Shown here piece after piece: positions 6,810-11,577 of a DNA stretch of 11,577 nt. The stretch is from Chloroflexota bacterium (GTDB lineage: Bacteria > Chloroflexota > Dehalococcoidia > JACQTR01). The notes under the pieces are model-generated. The model was not told the origin of the DNA, did not search any database, and worked only from the letters and a program-made list of their open reading frames with translations. Location of the stretch: the NCBI GenBank assembly GCA_016210705.1, contig JACQTR010000113.1, positions 1 to 11,577 of the forward strand, given 5' to 3'. A program made the translations under genes and the position numbers. Every line of letters starts with the position of its first letter. Position 1 is the stretch's first letter.

Positions 6810-7420
6810 GCTTGGGCTGCTAGCGAGGCCGCCGCTTTAGCCTCGGCCGCCGAGCGCAGGCGGGGTCGACATAAGATCTCTTTGATCCTGAGGTCGAAGA
6901 AATCCTGGGCATTGACTGGCCTCAAGACCACAGCGGTATCGGCCCCTCGGCCTGTACCGGCGATGACGATAGCGTCCTCATCGGTTCGGACTAGGCCAGC
7001 GTCGGCGGCCATGACGGCAATCTCACACACCACTTTCATTCCTTGGCCCAGGATACGTAAGGTGTAGGCCACCAACTCCTCCATTTGGTAAGTGCCTAGC
7101 TTGCGGCGCACGGCTCGGCCCACACCTCCTAAGGCGTGAGTAGTGGTTAAGATGACGCCCCCTTGGCTTTCGATAGCGGTTCGGTACTCTTCGGTCAGCT
7201 CTTGCTCGTCGGGGTGGTGGAAGCCGGAGGAGTGGCTAACCACAATGACTCTATAGCCTGGAAAAAACTCGGCGGCGCTGGCTCCGGTGCGACCCCGAGT
7301 GGTGGCCACTATGATGGAACGGATCCCTAGCTCCTCGGCTCGTTTTTTGGCTAGGCGCAATACCTCTTCGGTGTTCTTGGGGCCGGGCTGGAGGAAATGA
7401 ACTATCTCAGGCTCCGTCAC
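6806..7420 (-). CDS. Stand-alone pyruvate-kinase C-terminal-domain-like protein of unknown function
   Basis: A 204-residue soluble protein resembling a conserved family related only to the C-terminal alpha/beta domain of pyruvate kinase, the domain that binds allosteric effectors there. It has no catalytic barrel, so it cannot be pyruvate kinase. Strongly conserved-looking segments, numbered from the GTG start, are IIVATTRGRTGAS (36-48), VSHSSGF (61-67), LTTTHALGGVGRAVRRK (91-107), and AGTGRGADTAVVLRPVN (154-170), which suggest a ligand or phosphate site. The C-terminus (about 187-204) is an Ala-rich helix. The start is set at GTG 7420 because AGGAGG lies 7 nt before it. The TTG two codons upstream leaves one nt between it and the same sequence. 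It is last in the minus-strand operon, about 40 nt after the debranching gene, so a link to glucan or sugar-phosphate metabolism is a guess from context. Confidence 0.88.
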   Translation of the reverse strand: MTEPEIVHFLQPGPKNTEEVLRLAKKRAEELGIRSIIVATTRGRTGASAAEFFPGYRVIVVSHSSGFHHPDEQELTEEYRTAIESQGGVILTTTHALGGVGRAVRRKLGTYQMEELVAYTLRILGQGMKVVCEIAVMAADAGLVRTDEDAIVIAGTGRGADTAVVLRPVNAQDFFDLRIKEILCRPRLRSAAEAKAAASLAAQA

Positions 7421-7427
7421 AGACAAA

Positions 7428-7433
7428 CCTCCT
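7428..7433 (-). promoter_or_regulatory. Ribosome-binding site that sets the start of the pyruvate-kinase-like gene
   Basis: The minus strand reads AGGAGG with a 7-nt gap to GTG at 7420, an ideal spacing. The alternative TTG at 7426 is one nt away from it and would be poorly used. Confidence 0.8.
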
Positions 7434-7460
7434 TCTTATTTCTGGCCTTTAAGGTGGACC

Positions 7461-9659
7461 TTATGATGGTGGGATGACCAGCTCCACCCGAGCATCGTTC
7501 TTGGTGATCTCAAAATTGGTGTGGTCTTGGTGGCGTTCGCACTCGAGGTCCACTGTGCCTCGGCCGATGCGCAGGTTCTTAACTGATATATTTCGGAGGA
7601 AGGCAGGAAGTCTTGGCTTCAAATAAAGGCGTCCCGCCGCGGCGTTAACACGGAGGCCGAGAATGGCCTGTAGGATAAGGATGGCACTGCCCGCCGCCCA
7701 GGCCTGGGGGCTGGTGCTTACGGGGTATTCTGCGGGGACAGAGTAGGTCCCCTCGCTCCGACCAAAGCCGCAGTAGAGTTCTGGCAAACGACTGGAGGGA
7801 AAGGTATTGCTGGCCTCAAAAAGCTGGGTGATGATCTCCTCAGCCTGAGTTTGGAAGCCGCACTCCTTCATTCCCGCCACAATGAGAGAGTTGTCATGGG
7901 GCCAAACGCTGCCATTGTGGTAGCTCATGGGGTTGTATTTGGGGGCTCGGCTGCTCAAAGTGCGGATGCCCCAGCCGCTGAGCATATCGGAGGCCATGAG
8001 GCCAGCCACCAGGTCTGGCGTCCTTTCTCTAGCGATGATGTCGGTGAGGAGACAGTGGCCAGGGTTAGAGCTTATGGCGACCACGGGCCTCTTTTGAGAG
8101 TCCAGAGCTTGGGCGTAGAATCTTATCTCTTCCACCCAAAAGTCTCGATTGAAATTTACCTTGAGGGTGGCGGCCCTTTGGCTTATATCATCGGCAAGGG
8201 CAGTATATCCTTTGCGGCGCAACAGCAAAGACATTTCCTGCATCGCTTTATAAGCGTAGCCCTGTACTTCTACTGGGGCCACTGGTGGCTCCACCGGGCT
8301 GCCATTGGGGTAGTTGATGGAATCTCGGCTGTCCTTCCATCCCTGGTGTTTGATTCCCCGCGGCGAGCGGGTAAGGTATTCGAGGTAGCCATCTCCATCC
8401 AGATCGCCATAACGTTCTATCCACTCTAGGGCTCTCTCCGCCGCTGGCAAGAGCTCGTGAAAAAGCTCATCGTCGTCCAACCACTTCATGGTCTCAGCAA
8501 AGAGCCAAAGGAAGAGAGGCGTGGAATCTAAGCTGCCATAGTATAGGGCTTGAGGTATCTCCTTCAGGTTAGCCATCTCCCCTTGGCGTGTCTCATGAAG
8601 GATGCGTCCCGGCTCCTCATCTTGCCAATGGTCTACTTCTATCCCCTGGCTCTTGGCCAGAAAACGCAGGGTGCCCACGGCTATTTGGGGATTGAGCATA
8701 AGGGTCTGCAATGAGGTGATAATGCTATCCCGGCCAAAGGGGCATGCGAACCAGGGAATCCCTGCTATGGGCACCCATCCCTCAGGGGTATCGGTCATCA
8801 GAAGACGAAGGTCGAAGATGCTCCGTTCCAGGAGGCGGTTGAAGAGTTGGTTATCTGTCTCTAAGGTGGTGCCCTGGGAGTGCCAAACATCATAGGATCG
8901 TTGAAGGCGGCTAAAGACTTCATCCAAGTCTGACATCTGGGAGGCATGCTCTCCCTCTAGGGGGAAGATATTGAAAGTGAGAGAGAGGGGCGTCTTGGGC
9001 AAAAGGGTCAATTCCCAGGTTAGCTTAGCCCAGGGCGGATATGGTATTATTCGGGTAACAGGCTCCAAGGCGTCGGGGAGAAAGGTGCTGGTTCTGTGGA
9101 GGACGGTGGTAGGTACATCCTTGCCTAAAATTTCTACCGTGAGCGGGGGCTCGTCAAAAATGATCTCTGTGCGCCTCAGGATTCGGTCTAGGCCCTGGTA
9201 GCTCAAAAGAAGGCGCGATCCTTCCATAACGGGGCTGTTAATAGTGCCCCGCTGAGGTCGCTCTAGGCCTCTGACCTCAAAGATGTCGAAGAAGTCGCTG
9301 CCCAAAGTCAGGGCCAACTGAAGAGTTGCCGGGAAGGGGTTAAGGTTGTAGAAGGTGAGTCGTTCGTGGAGGCCGCCGGCGATGAAGCGGCGGCGGCGTA
9401 TGCTAATAGTCCGGGTCAGAGCTTGTTCCCCGTTGGGCAAAGGTAGGGTGGGATTGGCCAGTTGGAAGTCGCCAACATAGTTCTGATCGCAGGTGGAGGC
9501 TAGGTAACGAGGCTTTTGACCGCCAATGGTCATCTCCCAAAGGCTCAGATAGCGCATATCTCGGTAGTACAGGCCCATTCGCAGACTATCTTGAGGGATG
9601 TCCCCCAATTCATCGCTGATCAATATCACCTCCTCTTCCCTGAGGACGCGATCTGGCAT
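7461..9659 (-). CDS. Glycogen-debranching-type enzyme (amylo-alpha-1,6-glucosidase family)
   Basis: A 732-residue protein of the GDE family. The N-terminal beta-sandwich domain of the GDE_N_bis type runs over about residues 1-240. An (alpha/alpha)6-barrel follows over about 265-675. A short beta stretch (about 676-732) closes the protein. Family-typical segments are WFACPFGRDSI (303-313), HQGWKDSRDSI (438-448), SGWGIRTLS (561-569), YNPMSYHNGSVWPHDN (575-590), and PELYCGF (626-632). Acidic residues in these segments, such as D311, D443 and E627, are candidate catalytic residues, but I cannot assign acid and base with certainty. Homologues remove alpha-1,6-linked glucose from glycogen-like glucans; others act on different alpha-glucosides. 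There is no signal peptide, so it is cytoplasmic. ATG 9659 follows AGGA, which lies next to the stop of the upstream glycosyltransferase gene. The gap is 9 nt, so the two are co-transcribed. Confidence 0.93.
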   Translation of the reverse strand: MPDRVLREEEVILISDELGDIPQDSLRMGLYYRDMRYLSLWEMTIGGQKPRYLASTCDQNYVGDFQLANPTLPLPNGEQALTRTISIRRRRFIAGGLHERLTFYNLNPFPATLQLALTLGSDFFDIFEVRGLERPQRGTINSPVMEGSRLLLSYQGLDRILRRTEIIFDEPPLTVEILGKDVPTTVLHRTSTFLPDALEPVTRIIPYPPWAKLTWELTLLPKTPLSLTFNIFPLEGEHASQMSDLDEVFSRLQRSYDVWHSQGTTLETDNQLFNRLLERSIFDLRLLMTDTPEGWVPIAGIPWFACPFGRDSIITSLQTLMLNPQIAVGTLRFLAKSQGIEVDHWQDEEPGRILHETRQGEMANLKEIPQALYYGSLDSTPLFLWLFAETMKWLDDDELFHELLPAAERALEWIERYGDLDGDGYLEYLTRSPRGIKHQGWKDSRDSINYPNGSPVEPPVAPVEVQGYAYKAMQEMSLLLRRKGYTALADDISQRAATLKVNFNRDFWVEEIRFYAQALDSQKRPVVAISSNPGHCLLTDIIARERTPDLVAGLMASDMLSGWGIRTLSSRAPKYNPMSYHNGSVWPHDNSLIVAGMKECGFQTQAEEIITQLFEASNTFPSSRLPELYCGFGRSEGTYSVPAEYPVSTSPQAWAAGSAILILQAILGLRVNAAAGRLYLKPRLPAFLRNISVKNLRIGRGTVDLECERHQDHTNFEITKNDARVELVIPPS

Positions 9660-9668
9660 GGGTTTTTC

Positions 9669-10757
9669 CTAGAAGGCCAGAACCCCTTGCCGCGTCCCGT
9701 AGGCCGTGGCAGAGGCTGGGGGTAGAGTGGGAAGTTGCAGGGCTTCGGTCAAAAGGATTCGTTGGTAGGTGGCCAGATAATCGTCAGCCATTCGGGAAAC
9801 GCTGAAATGGCGTTCCACATGCTCCCGGCAGAAATGCCTGTCAATATGGTGCACCTGGTTCACCGCTGCTGCCATCTCCTCCACATCTTGGACGATGAAG
9901 CCCGTAGCCCCATGGCTAATTAATTCCGGGGCTGCCCCACGGTTAAAGGCAATGACCGGGGTGCCGCTGGCCATGGCTTCGGCCATGACCAGGCCGAAGG
10001 GCTCCTCCCAGAGAAGAGGCAGGAGCAGGCAATGAGCACTGGCAAAGAGACGGCGTTTCTCATAATAGTCGGCCTCGCCAACGTAAATAATGAGATCCCC
10101 ATCCACCTGGGGCTCCACCTGGGTGTGGAAATATTCCCTGTCGGGGGTGTCCACGTTGCCAGCGATGATAAGCCTTTTACCCAGCCGGCGAGCCACTTCA
10201 ATGGCTAGGTGAGGCCCCTTATCCCGGGCAATACGGCTCAAAAAGAGGAGGTAGTCTCCCCCATCTTCGCCAAAGGGGTAGGTGTGGCAGTCAATGGCGT
10301 TATAGATCACCCCCACGTATCCTTTGTCGGGAAGTCTCCGTTTGGCCGCATGACTAATGGTGTTATAGTACCCCTTGTAAGCATCGAAAAGCTCCGTATA
10401 GTCTCCTTCCAAAGGGCCATGCAAGGTGGTCAACACTGGGGTATTCACCACCATAGATAGGGCTAGGCCTTCGAAGAGAGTATGATTGTGGATGATATCA
10501 AAGCTATCGGCCTGGCGGAAACAGGCCACGGCGTTGAGCATGTTGCAAATGTGCTTGTCCCTTGGGGAACCTCTGAGGAAATGAGGGAAAACCGATTGAA
10601 GTTGGGCCGAGGTCACGGAATCGCCGCTGGCGAAGAGGGTAACCTCATGGCCCCGGGCCACCAGCTCTTCGGTAAGAAGGCTGGCCACCAGTTCGGTGCC
10701 GCCATAACCAACAGGGGGGACCCTCATCTCTAGGGGAGATAACATACCGATACGCAT
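9669..10757 (-). CDS. Family 4 (GT-B) glycosyltransferase
   Basis: A 362-residue retaining glycosyltransferase. The N-terminal half has the acceptor-side Rossmann fold with the glycine-rich loop VGYGGTE (16-22), HNH (90-92) and TTLHGP (110-115). The C-terminal half starts near 165 and carries the donor-binding residues R175 and K180 in SRIARDKG, then the E252-x7-E260 motif inside WEEPFGLVMAEAMASGTPV. There is no membrane segment, so it works in the cytosol on nucleotide-sugar donors. Donor and acceptor cannot be told. The close link to a debranching-type enzyme (9-nt gap) suggests an alpha-glucan or glucoside, but related enzymes also build cell-surface sugars. The ATG at 10757 has GGGGGA about 10 nt upstream, a poor but usable site. 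It is the first gene of the three-gene operon, 111 nt after groEL. No convincing promoter is seen in that gap, so read-through from groEL is possible. Confidence 0.93.
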   Translation of the reverse strand: MRIGMLSPLEMRVPPVGYGGTELVASLLTEELVARGHEVTLFASGDSVTSAQLQSVFPHFLRGSPRDKHICNMLNAVACFRQADSFDIIHNHTLFEGLALSMVVNTPVLTTLHGPLEGDYTELFDAYKGYYNTISHAAKRRLPDKGYVGVIYNAIDCHTYPFGEDGGDYLLFLSRIARDKGPHLAIEVARRLGKRLIIAGNVDTPDREYFHTQVEPQVDGDLIIYVGEADYYEKRRLFASAHCLLLPLLWEEPFGLVMAEAMASGTPVIAFNRGAAPELISHGATGFIVQDVEEMAAAVNQVHHIDRHFCREHVERHFSVSRMADDYLATYQRILLTEALQLPTLPPASATAYGTRQGVLAF

Positions 10758-10793
10758 CGCTTTATATCCCCCTTTCTTAGACTGGGCCTATTT

Positions 10794-10849
10794 AGTTGGG
10801 GGACAGAACGGCGCGGCCGTTGGCCGAATTGGTGTTCTGCCCCCCAACT
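10794..10849 (-). terminator. Long nested hairpin between groEL and the glycosyltransferase gene; candidate terminator or attenuator
   Basis: The arms at 10834-10849 and 10794-10809 are 16 nt each. In the minus-strand RNA all 16 positions pair, with one G-U wobble; in the plus-strand RNA that position would be an A-C mismatch. The 24-nt loop contains a second small hairpin, CGGCC-AAC-GGCCG (10814-10826). It begins about 20 nt after the groEL stop, the usual place for a terminator, but the sequence after the stem (AAATAGG) lacks a U-tract. It may be a Rho-dependent or pausing structure, an mRNA-stabilising end, or one copy of an intergenic palindromic repeat. The heat-shock CIRCE sequence is not present. 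Confidence 0.55.
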
Positions 10850-10868
10850 CGATCTTTAGCTAGGGGCG

Positions 10869-11577
10869 CTAATACTCCATAGGGGGACCCGGTGGTGGGG
10901 CCTTCTCTTTTTCTGGAATGTCAGTGATCAGGGATTCAGTGGTCAAGACCATGGCGGCGATGCTAGCCGCGTTTTCCAGGCCGCAACGGGCGACCATGGC
11001 AGGGTCGATGATCCCCTTGTCCAGCATGTTGCTATATTCGTTCAGCTCGGCGTCATAGCCTACCCCTTTGGGGCTCTTTTTGACCATGTCCACCACCACT
11101 GAGCCCTCTTGTCCAGCGTTGATGGCAATACGGCGCAGGGGCTCCTCTAGGGCCCGCTTCAGGATATTGATCCCAGTGAGTTCGTCTCCCTCGGCCTGGA
11201 TTTTATCCAAGGTGGGAATAGCATTAATGAAGGCCACCCCGCCGCCGGGGACGATGCCCTCCTCTACAGCGGCTCTGGTGGCGGAGAGAGCGTCCTCCAC
11301 CCGATGCTTCTTCTCCATGAGCTCTACCTCAGTGGCGGCCCCAACTTTGATCACCGCCACTCCACCAGCCAGCTTGGCCATGCGCTCTTGCAGCTTCTCC
11401 TTATCAAAATCGGAGGTGGTCTCTTCAATCTGGGCTTTGATCTGATTGATGCGGGCCCGGATAGCCTCCTCAGAGCCTTTGCCCTCGATGATGGTGGACT
11501 CATCCTTGTTGGCCACCACCCGCCGGGCCTGACCAAGGTCGCTCACCGTAACCGAATCCAGCTTGCGGCCTTTCTCC
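10869..11577 (-). CDS. groEL: Chaperonin GroEL (60 kDa), C-terminal part; start lies beyond the window
   Basis: The last 235 residues of GroEL, the ATP-driven folding chamber that works with GroES. The fragment begins with EKGRKLDSVTVSDLG at the window edge, covering the end of the apical domain, the second part of the intermediate domain and the second half of the equatorial domain. Segments seen are the LAGGVAVIKVGAATEVE stretch, RVEDALSATRAAVEEG with the catalytic Asp (equivalent to Asp398 of E. coli GroEL), PGGG, and the YDA and NAAS segments of the equatorial domain. The end reads KEKAPPPGPPMEY. It lacks the Gly-Gly-Met repeat tail of E. coli-type GroEL and has a short proline-rich tail instead. 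It is first on this strand in the right block and is followed by the long hairpin. The real start is outside the window; the GTG at 11546 is internal and not a start. Confidence 0.98.
   Translation of the reverse strand, partial: EKGRKLDSVTVSDLGQARRVVANKDESTIIEGKGSEEAIRARINQIKAQIEETTSDFDKEKLQERMAKLAGGVAVIKVGAATEVELMEKKHRVEDALSATRAAVEEGIVPGGGVAFINAIPTLDKIQAEGDELTGINILKRALEEPLRRIAINAGQEGSVVVDMVKKSPKGVGYDAELNEYSNMLDKGIIDPAMVARCGLENAASIAAMVLTTESLITDIPEKEKAPPPGPPMEY

Noticed and set aside
7851..8429. A 192-codon open frame on the plus strand, antisense to the debranching gene
   Set aside because: It lies fully inside a well-conserved gene on the other strand, has no recognisable domain and shows no good ribosome-binding site; it is a by-product of the GC-rich codon pattern.
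10755..10770. TATAAA just before the glycosyltransferase ATG as a -10 box
   Set aside because: It lies only a few bases from the start codon, so a transcript from it would have almost no leader, and no -35 box is found at the right distance.
10758..10868. A CIRCE-type heat-shock operator near groEL
   Set aside because: The palindrome here has a different sequence, is too long, and lies after the gene; any CIRCE would be upstream of groES/groEL, outside the window.
11068..11445. A 125-codon open frame on the plus strand, antisense to groEL
   Set aside because: It mirrors highly conserved GroEL coding sequence and is Ser/Ala/Thr-rich without motifs.

Overview
The window is a dense piece of bacterial chromosome. 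It holds nine protein genes, almost no spare DNA, and no RNA gene, mobile element or CRISPR array that I can see. All gene assignments rest on motifs and alignments recalled by eye; no search was run. The gene set (FtsH, a long bifunctional-type Rel, GroEL, an L,D-transpeptidase, a GDE-type debranching enzyme and a stand-alone pyruvate-kinase-C-terminal-like protein), moderately high GC and frequent GTG/TTG starts fit a Gram-positive-like or Chloroflexota-like bacterium, possibly thermophilic. I hold that placement only loosely.

Layout. Positions 1-4108 are on the minus strand: rel (stringent response), then a 64-residue 4-oxalocrotonate tautomerase-like gene whose start lies inside the rel reading frame, then ftsH with its own promoter, running off the left edge. 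A 134-bp divergent region (4109-4242) carries back-to-back sigma70-type promoters for rel and for a plus-strand metallo-beta-lactamase-fold hydrolase. Next on the plus strand, behind a second good promoter, come an M16 zinc peptidase and a YkuD-type L,D-transpeptidase, 10 bp apart and probably co-transcribed. The transpeptidase ends tail to tail with the next block, the two stop codons sharing one CTAG.

Positions 6806-11577 are again on the minus strand. Read in the direction of transcription they are: the C-terminal part of groEL, a 111-bp gap holding a long nested hairpin, a family 4 glycosyltransferase, a glycogen-debranching-type enzyme, and the pyruvate-kinase-C-terminal-like protein. 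The last three are 9 and about 40 bp apart and look like one alpha-glucan or sugar-related operon; its substrate cannot be read from the sequence.

How they fit together. The left half combines growth control (Rel) and protein quality control or envelope functions (FtsH, M16 peptidase, L,D-transpeptidase). The right half combines a chaperonin with a carbohydrate cassette. The features most worth a second look are the 149-nt rel/tautomerase overlap, the hairpin after groEL that pairs best in the minus-strand transcript, the shared CTAG stop, and the uncharacterised pyruvate-kinase-like protein in the glucan operon. I found no clearly new multi-gene system; most of the window is ordinary core genome.
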